Of a stretch of 42,516 nt of DNA, positions 24,259 through 33,433 are shown piece by piece. The stretch is from Candidatus Fermentibacterota bacterium (GTDB lineage Bacteria; JAFGKV01). Each line of letters begins with the position of its first letter. Position 1 is the first letter of the stretch. The stretch spans positions 1-42,516 of the forward strand of contig JAUXFG010000011.1 in the NCBI GenBank assembly GCA_030620115.1. The letters are read 5' to 3'. The position numbers and the translations under genes were made by a program. A model generated the notes under the pieces. It saw only the letters and a program-made list of their open reading frames with translations. It made no database searches and was not told the DNA's origin.

Positions 24259-26076
24259 TTACTTCACCAGGATGAGAGGCTTGCTCGCGTTGAGGAGTAG
24301 GTCGTCGTTCCTGAACACGAGGCGGCAGACGTATCTGCCGGATGCAATATCATTACCAGTTGGTGTCCACGACAGCTCATGCCAGCCTGCAGCTATCTGC
24401 TGATCTTTGGTCATTGAGGCGACCTTCCGCCCCGCTAGATCGTAGAGGCTCAGTGACACGGCGCCGTTCTGTGGCACATAGTAGGAGAGAGTTGTGGGTC
24501 CTCTGGTGGGTGTGGGTTTAGGCTGCAGGAGCCATACCGTATTCGGCGTGCCCACGGCTGTGATTTCCACCGGGCCGAACAGCGTTCCTACGCCGGTGGG
24601 TGCAACGGCTTCGATCCAGTAGAAGTAGGTCTCTCCAGGCTGTACCTCGCCGTCCTTGAACATTGTGCCCCGGATGGCGGCCTGATTGATTATTCGCCAA
24701 TCCCGGGTTTCTGAAACCGTATTCCTGTAAAGATCGAACCCGCTCACCTCCCCGTCGAAATGAGGCTCCCACGTGAGGACAATTGCCCCTTCCTCTGGGC
24801 TGGCTGAGAAGCCGACCAACTCGATCTCTTCTTCGACACCCACACCTGTGGACACGATCGCTCTCATGAAATAGGTCTCATTCCATGGGCTCCACTCGCC
24901 ATTCACGTAGTCCCAAGAACGTTGATTGTCCACAGGGTCATAGCCGAAAGCGGGTGTGTTGATGCCATCGTAGATCATGGCCACGATGAACTCGCGGTTC
25001 ACTTCCACGTTCTGGGAGGAGACATCAACATCGAACCAGCCAGTGCCAGCGGGTGTCACGGTGACGGGCGTGGTGATCTCGTTGCCTGTTCCCGTGTCGA
25101 ACACACGTGCGCTGAACGTTCCGTTCCCGCTGCCACCGGCTGCGAGGTTGGTAATGTAGTAGCGCAGCTTCTCTATGGTGGCGGGATATTGCGGCGGCGT
25201 CATGGTCACACCTGAGCCGTTGCCCGCGCCATTCCAGTAGTAGCCGCTGTAAGGATCGCCGTCGTCATAGATCAGCTCGACTGTTTCTCCGCCGCCGCCA
25301 CCTGCTGCGTCAACGGCTGCTTGTGCATCGAGTTTTCCCCATCCGAAGGCGCCGCTCCAGCCCTGGCCGGTAAATTGATCATGCCGGGCGGTTTGCTGGA
25401 GGATCTGCTTGATCTGCTGATATCCCAGGTTGGGATTCTTGTCCAACATGAGCGCCACCGTGCCGGCCACATGGGGTGTGGCCATGCTCGTGCCCTGGAA
25501 GAGCAGATGGACGCCGTCCGGAGTCACGATGCTCCGCTGGTTCGAGAGGTACTCGGGAGCCGCGCCGCTGGAGAGCACCGACGCGATGATCTGTCCCGGT
25601 GCCGATAGGTCGGGTTTCTGCCGCCCGTCCGCAGTGGGGCCGTTACTGCTGAATCCCGCAATATTGCCCAGAGTTTCCCCAATGGTCCACCCATTCCCAT
25701 CGATGTCGGTCCACTGGAGCTTGGTGTTGTACGCGCCAACGGTGATGGACTTCTTGGAGGAGCCTGGCATGCCTACGATGGCTTCCAGGGAGACATGGTC
25801 CAAGAAATGTACGGTGTACTGGTTGCGTTCCGCCCACAGGTCGGCACCGCCGCCTTGGGGGAGGGAATTGGCAGCGCTCAATCTGACTGTCCAGGTGCCT
25901 TGAGTGACGCCATAGAACCGGTTCCACAGATCCACGAGGAAGTATCCCTTATGACTGATGGGATGATTGCTGGTAGAGTAGACCCACACGGTGTCGCCAG
26001 TGGAGACGATGTAACCAGGCCATCCCGTCTCATCTGGTCCGAATACGTTCGTGGCGCCTCCGAATGGGTCAATCAC
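24259..26076 (-). CDS. subtilisin-like protease, C-terminal part (carries catalytic Ser); downstream of frameshift
   Basis: 605 residues from the GTG at 26076, which overlaps the upstream stop. The catalytic Ser is at 197 in GTSMATPHVAG, with SSNGPTADGRQKPDLSAPG before it. It continues with a beta domain (about 270-400), a fibronectin III-like domain (GFSASPEEGAIVLTWEP) and a FlgD-like C-terminal Ig domain (VSLSLYDLAGRKVASM) of the kind found at the ends of secreted FCB-group proteins. Alone it lacks Asp and His, so it cannot be a protease. Its start (VIDPFGG) reads smoothly on from the end of the next entry, so the two are best seen as one gene of about 986 residues missing one base near 26075. 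Confidence 0.85.
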   Translation of the reverse strand: MIDPFGGATNVFGPDETGWPGYIVSTGDTVWVYSTSNHPISHKGYFLVDLWNRFYGVTQGTWTVRLSAANSLPQGGGADLWAERNQYTVHFLDHVSLEAIVGMPGSSKKSITVGAYNTKLQWTDIDGNGWTIGETLGNIAGFSSNGPTADGRQKPDLSAPGQIIASVLSSGAAPEYLSNQRSIVTPDGVHLLFQGTSMATPHVAGTVALMLDKNPNLGYQQIKQILQQTARHDQFTGQGWSGAFGWGKLDAQAAVDAAGGGGGETVELIYDDGDPYSGYYWNGAGNGSGVTMTPPQYPATIEKLRYYITNLAAGGSGNGTFSARVFDTGTGNEITTPVTVTPAGTGWFDVDVSSQNVEVNREFIVAMIYDGINTPAFGYDPVDNQRSWDYVNGEWSPWNETYFMRAIVSTGVGVEEEIELVGFSASPEEGAIVLTWEPHFDGEVSGFDLYRNTVSETRDWRIINQAAIRGTMFKDGEVQPGETYFYWIEAVAPTGVGTLFGPVEITAVGTPNTVWLLQPKPTPTRGPTTLSYYVPQNGAVSLSLYDLAGRKVASMTKDQQIAAGWHELSWTPTGNDIASGRYVCRLVFRNDDLLLNASKPLILVK

Positions 26077-27218
26077 CTCTCTAGGTTCAGCAGATCACCC
26101 TGTTTGTACCAGATCTCGAACTTCACATTGCCTGTGGGCGGATCCTGGCCGAAGATACCTGTAGTCATTGAGATCTGGAGAGGGGAGGAGGTGGATACTG
26201 TGCCTCTTGCGTGCCAATCCTGTTGCTGGTCGTTGCCCGCAGCGATAACGACTGCGACATCATTGGTCGTGATGAAGTTATCGACACCCTGCTCGAACAG
26301 GGTGGATCCGTCGTGGGGGCCCATGGTGACGCCCTGGCTCCAGCTTACGATGAGCGGTTCACCCAACTGTTGACTTTTGCTGTGGATGAAGGCCAGGCCA
26401 TCCATGGATCCTACCGTGCTCGGGGAGCCATACCATGGGGGCGCGTATCCATAGTAGAACATGTCGTCACTACGATTAGCCACCATGATGATGTCCGAGC
26501 GCGGCGCCATGCCGACGTATCCGGCCGTGGAGCCGCTACCGTCTCCGGAAGTGGTTCCGGCACAATGAGAGCCGTGTGCGCCGGGATCATTCATGGTGCA
26601 TTGACCAGCGTCGATCTGGGCTTTTGTCCACTCCCGGCCATAACTATAGCCAGACGGAGCCGGACCGCTTTGTGATAACTGATCCCAGATGAACTGGACC
26701 CTCGCATTGCCACTCTGATCGAGGAAGTCCGCATGATAGGGATCAATGCCTGTGTCCAGCAATCCAACCACTACACCATCTCCATGGTAGGAGGGTGAAC
26801 CGTTATGCACGGATGTGCCGCCGCATTCGGGAACGCTGACATCCATCACGTTGTGAAGCTTGTACGAGGCCTCGATGGCCTCAACATCGGCCAGGAGCGC
26901 GAGCTGTTCCAGCTTATCTAAGGGTATCCTCGCCGCCACAATGTCTCCGTGCCGCGATCCCACAATCGCCCCGGCCTGTTCTATCCGTGATCTCGAGGCC
27001 GTGGTTTTGATGAGCACAGGAAGGAGCATTTCGTCCAGCGAGGGACCCTGGATGTTGATCGTCTTGCCCATGGACCGCGCAAATCGGGCAGGATCCTTAT
27101 GGACGATCACGAGCCTTGGGTCGATCTTGCGCGCTGCTTGAGGCGCCATGGCGGCTGCAGATACGAGATGGACCGAGACGAAAAGGATCAAAAGGCATGC
27201 AATGAAGAATCGTCGCAC
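26073..27218 (-). CDS. subtilisin-like protease, N-terminal part (carries catalytic Asp and His); upstream of frameshift
   Basis: 381 residues from the GTG at 27218, with GGAGG five bases upstream. The signal peptide is VRRFFIACLLILFVSVHLVSA. A propeptide-like region (about 30-130) leads into the S8 core: D155 in LLDTGID and H218 in GSHCAGTTSGDG. The frame ends at TGA 26073-26075 after NVKFEIWYKQGDLLNLER, in the middle of a beta insert, before the catalytic Ser. The Ser lies in the next frame (24259-26076). A one-base loss in the GAGAGGTGATT context explains it. It could be a true pseudogene, an assembly error or programmed frameshifting; no slippery run is evident. If the frame were restored, the product would be a secreted serine protease. 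Confidence 0.85.
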   Translation of the reverse strand: MRRFFIACLLILFVSVHLVSAAAMAPQAARKIDPRLVIVHKDPARFARSMGKTINIQGPSLDEMLLPVLIKTTASRSRIEQAGAIVGSRHGDIVAARIPLDKLEQLALLADVEAIEASYKLHNVMDVSVPECGGTSVHNGSPSYHGDGVVVGLLDTGIDPYHADFLDQSGNARVQFIWDQLSQSGPAPSGYSYGREWTKAQIDAGQCTMNDPGAHGSHCAGTTSGDGSGSTAGYVGMAPRSDIIMVANRSDDMFYYGYAPPWYGSPSTVGSMDGLAFIHSKSQQLGEPLIVSWSQGVTMGPHDGSTLFEQGVDNFITTNDVAVVIAAGNDQQQDWHARGTVSTSSPLQISMTTGIFGQDPPTGNVKFEIWYKQGDLLNLER

Positions 27219-27370
27219 ACGAACCTCCGTTTCATGGGCCAAAAGGAGCAAAACAACAACAGCCGGCCCAGTTGACTGTTGCATACGGGATCCCCAGCCT
27301 GACAATAAACGTAACGCCGCAGATGTGGCTTATCAATCCTACCGCTTGGGGATTGGAGGATTGGGAGATT

Positions 27371-27414
27371 GAACGCCGAACATCGAACATCCAACGTCCA
27401 ACATCGAAGTGAGG
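27371..27414. repeat. dispersed CATCGAACATC-type repeat, copy 2
   Basis: Runs of GAACATCCAACGTCCAACATCG, matching the copies at 14708 and 34300. GATTGGGAGATT precedes it, and a similar ATTGGGAGATT follows copy 3, so the repeat may have wider arms. Confidence 0.7.
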
Positions 27415-27558
27415 ATGATGTAGGGGCATGCTTCGTCATGGCCGTTCATGCTTGATGCGGAAAGATCGCAGGCGGGGGAAGATCACAGGCAGGGGAAGAT
27501 CACAGGCAGGGACGCCTGCGCCACTGGGCTGCGCCACGATCCGCCGGCTGGCGGACAG

Positions 27559-27684
27559 AGGATGATACGCCTGCGGCTTCCAGCTCGTAAAGCCTACGGC
27601 TCGGAGAGGGTCCTCAGTCGCAAGCCTCGCAGCCAGAACCATCTCGGCGGCCTCGTTTCGAAACCCGGTGAGAAGTCCGGGCTA
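27559..27684. mobile_element. partial copy of the TA-flanked inverted-repeat element
   Basis: From GGTCCTCAGTCGCAAGCCTC to GAGAAGTCCGGGCTA it closely matches 39257-39337. The left part keeps GATACGCCTGCG but has an extra 30 or so bases (CTTCCAGCTCGTAAAGCC...). The left inverted end is missing, so it is a fragment or a variant. Confidence 0.65.
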
Positions 27685-27786
27685 GGGCTGATCCTTGACA
27701 GTGGGTGGGGCACGAGACAAAATGGGCAACTCGATATATCCCGATCCAGACGCCTTATGGCTTTGAAGGCGTGAGGAGGTGATACA

Positions 27787-27984
27787 ATGCCTGGGATGCT
27801 TGGCATGCAGGAACTGCTCGTCATTCTGCTTGTTGTGCTGCTTCTTTTTGGTGCGAAACGGATCCCCGAGGTGATGAGATCCTTTGGCAGTGGCATAAAT
27901 GAGTTCAAGAAGGGCCTGAAAGAGATAGAAAAGGAAGTCAAGACGGAAGAGCCGCCGCGGCAGAACGACCGAGACGCGGGATAG
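27787..27984 (+). CDS. tatA: Sec-independent translocase subunit TatA/TatE
   Basis: 65 residues, with GAGGAGGTGA before the ATG. One membrane helix (about 7-21), the hinge FGAKRIPE, an amphipathic helix ([19 protein letters not shown]) and a charged tail are the whole TatA plan. TatA oligomers open the membrane for folded proteins brought by TatC. No tatB or tatC is nearby, so the rest of the system must be elsewhere. Confidence 0.94.
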   Translation: MPGMLGMQELLVILLVVLLLFGAKRIPEVMRSFGSGINEFKKGLKEIEKEVKTEEPPRQNDRDAG

Positions 27985-28110
27985 TTTCGCCACGGGCTGG
28001 GGCGGGATCATTCCGGATGAGAATTGCCGGTCAGAAGCGAGGAAGTTCGAGATAAAGTTCGAGACAAAGTTATAGATCAGGCAGGCCTGATCTTTTCGGT
28101 GGGGTGGTTT

Positions 28111-29385
28111 GTGTTGAGAAAATTGTTGGCGGTTTTGCTCTTGGGTGGTGTTTTTTCTATTCTTGGCTGCGGATCCAAGGAAGGTCCGGTGGCGCCCTGG
28201 TTAGGCGATCGACCAGGGCATGGATCTGATCCCCTCTCCATTTGCGTAGATTCCGTGTCTGCAGAGACCAGCTTTGTCCACGTGGTGACCATGGGCAGTG
28301 GCGGTGTGCTCTTCGTAGGCCGGGACGGGGGGTATGAGGCCCGGTCGCTTTTTCGTTTCAACGTATCTGACACATCGATCACCCAGTTCAGGGAAAGCAG
28401 GTTGATCCTCAGCCTGAATGCCAGCCAGGAACTCGCCCCGGTTCGATTCCTTCTCTACAGAGTGTCTTCGTTCTGGAACGAAAGTGTGGTGACGTGGGAA
28501 CGGGCCAGTACTGATTCCACTGGCGATGTGCTATGGGATTGCCCGGGTGGGGACATCTTCACTTTGCCGGTGGCAGAAGCAGGGCCATGCTCCCTCCAGG
28601 CCGACACAGTCCGTGTTGTTTTCACCATACCGGCTGAGGTAACGGAAGAGATATTTGCCACGGGCTCGGATGATCGCGGCTTTCTTATCAGCTTGGCGGG
28701 CGAGGGGCTCGCGCATGCCCTGTGGCGATTCGAAAGTCGGGAGCAGGCGCTTTCCATGAGACCGCGGTTTGAGGTTGGGTTTGTGGACACGGCGGGTGTG
28801 GACACCAGCAAGGTGCTCTACGCTGCCGCAGACGCCTCCATGATCCAGCGGGTCAGCCCGCTGGACGAGGAGAGACTCCTTGTGGGAAGTGGATATGGGT
28901 TACGGTCTCTGATCAAGTTTCCCATGCCCGCGGAGCTCGACAGCACGGTAACCATCAACATGGCGAAGCTCTTTGTTTACTGCGATACGACCAAGACATT
29001 CCTCGATACCAAGACCATGCAAGTCGAACTGGTTGACAGCATGTGGCAGGGAGATTCCACTGCCGTGGCCGGTGGATATATCGGTCAAGCCCTTGCGGTG
29101 CCTGGTCAGGCAAAGATCGAATTCGATGTCTCAACTGCAGTAAGACAATGGGTGACCGGTGCAGCGGAGAATCATGGCCTTCGTCTGCGATTCAGCGTCG
29201 AGAACAATGCAGTGACCTATTGCCCCATAATCCCGTGGCAGTATGGAGAGCCGGGCAATCGTCCAAGACTCGAGATTCTGTACACAGTACCGCCATCGCC
29301 ACCATCAAATCGAGCTCCTCCGGACGAGGATACCAAGCCGACCGCGAAATATCGGCCCCAGAAGACGGAGGTTTCCCATGATTGA
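28111..29385 (+). CDS. lipoprotein with DNRLRE-like domains
   Basis: 424 residues from the GTG at 28111 (a TTG follows directly). The signal LAVLLLGGVFSILGCGSK ends in a lipobox Cys. Two related beta regions follow with DNRLRE-type features: SLFRFNVSD...VTWERASTDS, and later LIKFPMPAEL...VSTAVRQWVTG. Such domains occur in surface and adhesive proteins, but the role is unknown. The frame is open upstream to 28024, but that part is made of the AAGTTCGAGA repeat and reads EVRDKVRDKV, so I left it out. The end overlaps the next gene by eight bases, implying coupled translation. Confidence 0.75.
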   Translation: MLRKLLAVLLLGGVFSILGCGSKEGPVAPWLGDRPGHGSDPLSICVDSVSAETSFVHVVTMGSGGVLFVGRDGGYEARSLFRFNVSDTSITQFRESRLILSLNASQELAPVRFLLYRVSSFWNESVVTWERASTDSTGDVLWDCPGGDIFTLPVAEAGPCSLQADTVRVVFTIPAEVTEEIFATGSDDRGFLISLAGEGLAHALWRFESREQALSMRPRFEVGFVDTAGVDTSKVLYAAADASMIQRVSPLDEERLLVGSGYGLRSLIKFPMPAELDSTVTINMAKLFVYCDTTKTFLDTKTMQVELVDSMWQGDSTAVAGGYIGQALAVPGQAKIEFDVSTAVRQWVTGAAENHGLRLRFSVENNAVTYCPIIPWQYGEPGNRPRLEILYTVPPSPPSNRAPPDEDTKPTAKYRPQKTEVSHD

Positions 29386-30598
29386 TCGGCGTTTCGCAGG
29401 TCTCTTGGGAATAGCCGTGGTGGTTCTACTGGTGCATTTTGCACCCTCGGCTCGAGCGGGAGGCATATTCTCGGCCATGTACTTTGGGGAAAGCGTGTAT
29501 TCCCTCTCTGCCAGGGCCCAGGGTATGGGCGGGGCAGGCATCGGCGTGACGGATGGAGCGCCTGACCCGGTGAATCCAGCCAGCTTGACGCGATCTCCCT
29601 TGACGTGCTTCGGGGTTATCTACCGTCCACAGATCTGCTGGGCGGAAGATGGCAAGACGACTCAGAGGCTCGTCTCGGGCAGGCTTTCGTCAGCCGTGTT
29701 CTCCCTTCCTTTGGGCAAGGGAATCTATATGGGGGCGGGTGTTGAGCAGATCCATTCCGTTCTGTACCGCTCATCACAGAGCGATAGCACGGAAGAGGGT
29801 TATGCGTATACGCGGAGTTTTTCCAGAAGCGGAGGCATTTTTGGTGGAGGACTGTCTGCTGCCTACTCGCCTCTTCCTCAGGTATCGTTGGGAATTGGCT
29901 ATCACTGGTTATTTGGCGGGATCTCCGAGGTCACGAAGCTCGACTTTGATATCTCATCTTTCACTGATACCGAGGATGAATTGACCGAGACTCATAGCGG
30001 GGGCTACTTCACCACTGGCATCATGTGCAAGACTGAGGGGATGGGAGTCGGCATCTACTATCGGCCGAAGATCGATGGCCACGGCTCCTATGAACTGCGA
30101 ACCGCCCATGGCATCGAAACGAGCGAAGATTACGATTTTGTGCTCCCCAAACGTGTAGGCGTCGGCCTCAGCCTAGGGCCGTTTTCTGGGCTTTTGATGG
30201 CAGTTGATGTATGGCATGAAGGCTGGAAGAGTGCCCGGTTTGGCACTACGGGTGCCGAGTTCAAAGACTGTACTGCGTTCAACCTGGGGCTGGAGTACGA
30301 GCACGTGCGTGAGGGGAAACGGCCCATGCCGCCTTTGCGTCTTGGGTACCGATACCGTCCGGGTTACTACGCGGTGAAGATCGAGGATGGTACATTATCA
30401 CCGAGTGCCCCTACTGATGAGGCAGTGAGTATTGGTACCTCACTGAGCACTGGTGGCGGGAGGGGAACCCTGGATATTGCGCTGTTGGCGGGGCGCCGTG
30501 GTGGATTGCTGCTTCATGGCGCCAAGGAACGATACCTCGAGCTTAACTTCGGTTTCGTTGGCTTTGAACGCTGGGCGAGGAGGAAATTCCCAGGCTAA
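29378..30598 (+). CDS. outer-membrane beta-barrel protein (PorV/UPF0164-like)
   Basis: 406 residues from the ATG at 29378, with GGAGG upstream. The signal peptide is MIDRRFAGLLGIAVVVLLVH to ARAGG. GARAQGMGGAGI-type sequence (SARAQGMGGAGIGVTDGA) with PVNPASL is typical of the PorV/UPF0164 N-terminus, and alternating beta strands continue to a final FGFVGFERW. It is probably an outer-membrane protein whose job is tied to the overlapping lipoprotein gene. The TAA stop overlaps the TAG stop of the convergent glycosyltransferase in the bases CTAA. Confidence 0.8.
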   Translation: MIDRRFAGLLGIAVVVLLVHFAPSARAGGIFSAMYFGESVYSLSARAQGMGGAGIGVTDGAPDPVNPASLTRSPLTCFGVIYRPQICWAEDGKTTQRLVSGRLSSAVFSLPLGKGIYMGAGVEQIHSVLYRSSQSDSTEEGYAYTRSFSRSGGIFGGGLSAAYSPLPQVSLGIGYHWLFGGISEVTKLDFDISSFTDTEDELTETHSGGYFTTGIMCKTEGMGVGIYYRPKIDGHGSYELRTAHGIETSEDYDFVLPKRVGVGLSLGPFSGLLMAVDVWHEGWKSARFGTTGAEFKDCTAFNLGLEYEHVREGKRPMPPLRLGYRYRPGYYAVKIEDGTLSPSAPTDEAVSIGTSLSTGGGRGTLDIALLAGRRGGLLLHGAKERYLELNFGFVGFERWARRKFPG

Positions 30599-31362
30599 CC
30601 CGTAATGTTTGCCCTTGTGGTATCCTTCCGAGGTGACGCGCATCTGCCCCAGCGAGGGTGGGAAATGTTGTAGATACCCAATCGGAGTACGAGCCAGAAT
30701 GCCTCGCGCACGATATCCTTGGTCATCTTGGAGGTTCCTGAGTGGCGATCCTCGAACACTATGGGAATCTCGCGTATCGCGAATCCGTTGCGGTGGCACC
30801 AGTACGTGGTCTCAATCTGAAATGCATACCCGTCAGACCTGATTCGGTCCAACGGCACACAGGCCAGCGCTTCCTTCCGGAAACATTTGAAACCGCCTGT
30901 GAGGTCTTTTACCGGCACGCCGGTAATCCTTCGGGCATAGATATTGGCGAAAAAACTGAGCAGAAGGCGCTGCAGCGGCCAATTGACCACGTTCACACCA
31001 TTGAGATAGCGGGATCCGATGACAAGATCGACAGCGCCGGCCTCCCTGATGAGGCGAGGAACAGTGGATGGTTTGTGGGAGAAATCCGCGTCCATCTGCA
31101 GAATAAGGTCCGGCTCCATCTGGAGAGCCTTCCTGAAGCCGGCCACGTATGCGGAGCCCAACCCAAGCTTACCTTCGCGCTGCAGGAGCAAGACGCGCTG
31201 ATCGGTGGCGCCCATGGCTCGAACCACCTCGCTGGTCCCGTCCGGTGAATTGTCATCCACCACAAGAATCGAAAGATCCTCGCCGAGGCCCAGGAGCTCC
31301 GGGATGAGCTGGGAGATATTTGTTCTTTCGTTATACGTCGGGATGACCACGATAGTCTTCAT
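30595..31362 (-). CDS. polyprenol-phosphate mannosyltransferase-like glycosyltransferase (GT2, DPM1-type)
   Basis: 255 residues from the ATG at 31362; GAGGAG lies five bases upstream, better than the GTG six bases earlier. VVIPTYNERTNI, VVDDNSPDGT, LQMDADFSHKP, DLTGGFKCFRKEAL and FEDRHSGTSKM are the DPM1-type GT2 motifs. The enzyme probably moves a sugar from a nucleotide to polyprenyl phosphate at the inner membrane. There is no C-terminal membrane part. It lies two bases after the previous gene, last in a run of four envelope-sugar genes. Confidence 0.92.
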   Translation of the reverse strand: MKTIVVIPTYNERTNISQLIPELLGLGEDLSILVVDDNSPDGTSEVVRAMGATDQRVLLLQREGKLGLGSAYVAGFRKALQMEPDLILQMDADFSHKPSTVPRLIREAGAVDLVIGSRYLNGVNVVNWPLQRLLLSFFANIYARRITGVPVKDLTGGFKCFRKEALACVPLDRIRSDGYAFQIETTYWCHRNGFAIREIPIVFEDRHSGTSKMTKDIVREAFWLVLRLGIYNISHPRWGRCASPRKDTTRANITG

Positions 31363-31364
31363 GG

Positions 31365-32321
31365 TCACTCCTCTTTTGGGGACAGCGTAGCCCCCACTGG
31401 CACGGCTTCTCTATCTTTCATCATATGAACCATCATCTCCCCCAATAGACCGATGGAAATGAACTGGAATCCCAGGATTGTCGAGAGCAGCCCGAAAGTC
31501 AGCAGAGGTCGGCCGCCGATGGCATGGGTCTGGAACCAGACAATTGCCAAGTAGATATTGATCAATAGACCTAAGAAGAAGAGCCCCAACCCCAAAAGGC
31601 CGAACAGATGAAGGGGTCGCCTCCGATACTTCATCAGAAACATAACGGTCATGAAATCGAGCAAACCCGCGGCGAAACGTGAGGCTCCAAACTTCGATCG
31701 TCCGTATCGGCGTGCCCGGAGATGCACTTCGATCTCACTGATGCGAAATCCACGCCAGTGTGCGAGCACAGGCAAGAAACGGTGCATCTGACCATAGACC
31801 TGCACCTCGTCCACCACTTCCCGGCGGTAGGCTTTTAGCCCACAGTTGAAGTCGTGCAACGGAATGCCGCTGGCCTTACGAGTGGCCCAGTTATAGAGTT
31901 TCGATGGCAGCGTTTTGGAGATCGGATCATTCCTTTTGGCCTTCCAGCCCGAGACCAGATGGAAGCCCTCTTCGAGCTTGGACAAGAGACGGGGGATTTC
32001 CGCAGGGTCATCCTGCAGATCGCCGTCCATGGTGATGACGACATCACCTCTACATGCCTTGAATCCTTCCGCCAAAGCTGCTGCTTTGCCCATGTTGGTT
32101 CGGAATCGGATTACGCCCAGGGCCGGGTACTCCTCGCGAAGCCGTGCGAGGACCTCGAAAGTCCCGTCTCTGCTTCCATCATCCACAAAGATGATCTCGT
32201 ACTGGGCGATCCGTCCCTTTGTCTTAAGCTCCGCCAGAAGGCCACAAAGCTCCTCCACGAGGGTCGGGATGCTTTCCTGCTCATCGTAGACAGGGCAAAC
32301 TATGCTCAGGAACGACTTCAT
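31365..32321 (-). CDS. membrane glycosyltransferase GT2 (GtrB/ArnC-like)
   Basis: 318 residues. VCPVYDEQESI, IIFVDDGSRDGT, TMDGDLQDDP and FNCGLKAYRREV are GT2 motifs of the undecaprenyl-phosphate transferase kind. Two membrane helices follow (about 235-260 and 270-295). The product is probably a lipid-linked sugar used to decorate a surface glycan. The start overlaps the upstream glycosyltransferase stop by four bases (ATGA). Confidence 0.93.
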   Translation of the reverse strand: MKSFLSIVCPVYDEQESIPTLVEELCGLLAELKTKGRIAQYEIIFVDDGSRDGTFEVLARLREEYPALGVIRFRTNMGKAAALAEGFKACRGDVVITMDGDLQDDPAEIPRLLSKLEEGFHLVSGWKAKRNDPISKTLPSKLYNWATRKASGIPLHDFNCGLKAYRREVVDEVQVYGQMHRFLPVLAHWRGFRISEIEVHLRARRYGRSKFGASRFAAGLLDFMTVMFLMKYRRRPLHLFGLLGLGLFFLGLLINIYLAIVWFQTHAIGGRPLLTFGLLSTILGFQFISIGLLGEMMVHMMKDREAVPVGATLSPKEE

Positions 32322-33433
32322 GAGGTAGCTCCTGCCGCATTGTCGAGCTGTTCACGCATCAGCCGGGCGGTCTTTTCCCAATCGAAATTGTCCGCCCATT
32401 GCAGGGCACCTTCCGAAAGATGTTTCCGCAGCTTCGTATCTCTCATCAGCTTTTCCATAGCTTCCGCCAAGGCGGCACTGTCTCCGTGGGGGACATGGAG
32501 GCCGCTCTGACCGTGTTTCACCGAATCGACCAACCCTGGGCTCTTGCTCGCCAAGACGGGAGTGCCGCAGGCATTGGCCTCAATGGCAGTCAATCCCCAC
32601 CCTTCTTTGGGTGAGGGGACAATCATGGCGTAGGCGTCTTGGAGAAGATTGATCTTTTTCTCCAGACTGACACGGCCGAGGAATCGAACCTGATCGTGAA
32701 CCGCCAGGGTTGCCGCCTTTTTCTTCAATCTCTCAAGATCGTCGCCTTCCCCTGCCACCGCCACCATTAACTGAGGGTGCCGGTCCTTGAGAATCGCCGT
32801 GGCCTCGAGCAGTGTATCGATATTCTTGTAGCGTTTCAGGCGCCCCAAGTAAACGAAAGCCGGGCTCGAGCTCTGATGCTTGAGAGGTGCGGGTCTATAA
32901 ACCTGGTGGTCGATACCACACTGCACCACAGTAATACGCTCGGAATCCAGGCCTCGTTCCACCAGATCGCGTTTCGTGCTGGCGGAGATGGCGACCACGG
33001 GTGTGCGTGCATAGACCAAGGGCACTGCCCGTTCCCACAGGAAGACATAGGCAGCCTGTGGGAAGGAGACCTCGGAGAAGACGGTCGTTCCAAAAAGATG
33101 TGGTACCAGCATGAGGATGGGCCGCCTGACGTAGAGAGGCGTGTAGAAGGGAATCTTGTTCACGTCGTCAACAACTATATCCCATGGGATCTTTCTCAGT
33201 CTTCGCAGATAGTAGCCGGCCGCCACAAGATTGAAGTTCTTCCAGTTGCCAACGCGGATCGTGTTGATGCCATCCACGACCTCGTGCTGTTTCTGGCCTA
33301 ATGCTCTGCTTGAAAGTAAGGTGACATGATCGCCACTTGCCGCCAAGCGCTGAAAGATTTCATGCACGTGGACCTCTGCACCGCCCGCCTGTGGATGACG
33401 GATATCGCGCCAGTTGATGATCAGGATCCGCAT
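32318..33433 (-). CDS. glycosyltransferase family 4
   Basis: 371 residues with a GT-B fold. The N half has NWRDIRHPQAGGAEVHVHEI; the C half has FVYLGRLKRYKNIDTLLEA and PSPKEGWGLTAIEANACGTP, the donor-binding E-x7-E region. It would transfer a sugar to a growing glycan in the cytoplasm. It overlaps the methyltransferase gene upstream by 13 bases and the GT2 gene downstream by four. Confidence 0.93.
   Translation of the reverse strand: MRILIINWRDIRHPQAGGAEVHVHEIFQRLAASGDHVTLLSSRALGQKQHEVVDGINTIRVGNWKNFNLVAAGYYLRRLRKIPWDIVVDDVNKIPFYTPLYVRRPILMLVPHLFGTTVFSEVSFPQAAYVFLWERAVPLVYARTPVVAISASTKRDLVERGLDSERITVVQCGIDHQVYRPAPLKHQSSSPAFVYLGRLKRYKNIDTLLEATAILKDRHPQLMVAVAGEGDDLERLKKKAATLAVHDQVRFLGRVSLEKKINLLQDAYAMIVPSPKEGWGLTAIEANACGTPVLASKSPGLVDSVKHGQSGLHVPHGDSAALAEAMEKLMRDTKLRKHLSEGALQWADNFDWEKTARLMREQLDNAAGATS

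Larger units (their letters stand above)
27219..27786. other. gene-free region with several repeat types
   Basis: No gene is supported. It holds the CATCGAACATC-type repeat (27371-27414), a 17-bp tandem (unit ATCACAGGCAGGGGAAG, nearly three copies, 27465-27512), and at 27559-27684 a partial copy of the element found whole at 39154-39338, ending in GAGAAGTCCGGGCTA. The last bases carry the tatA ribosome site GAGGAGGTGA. Confidence 0.65.
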
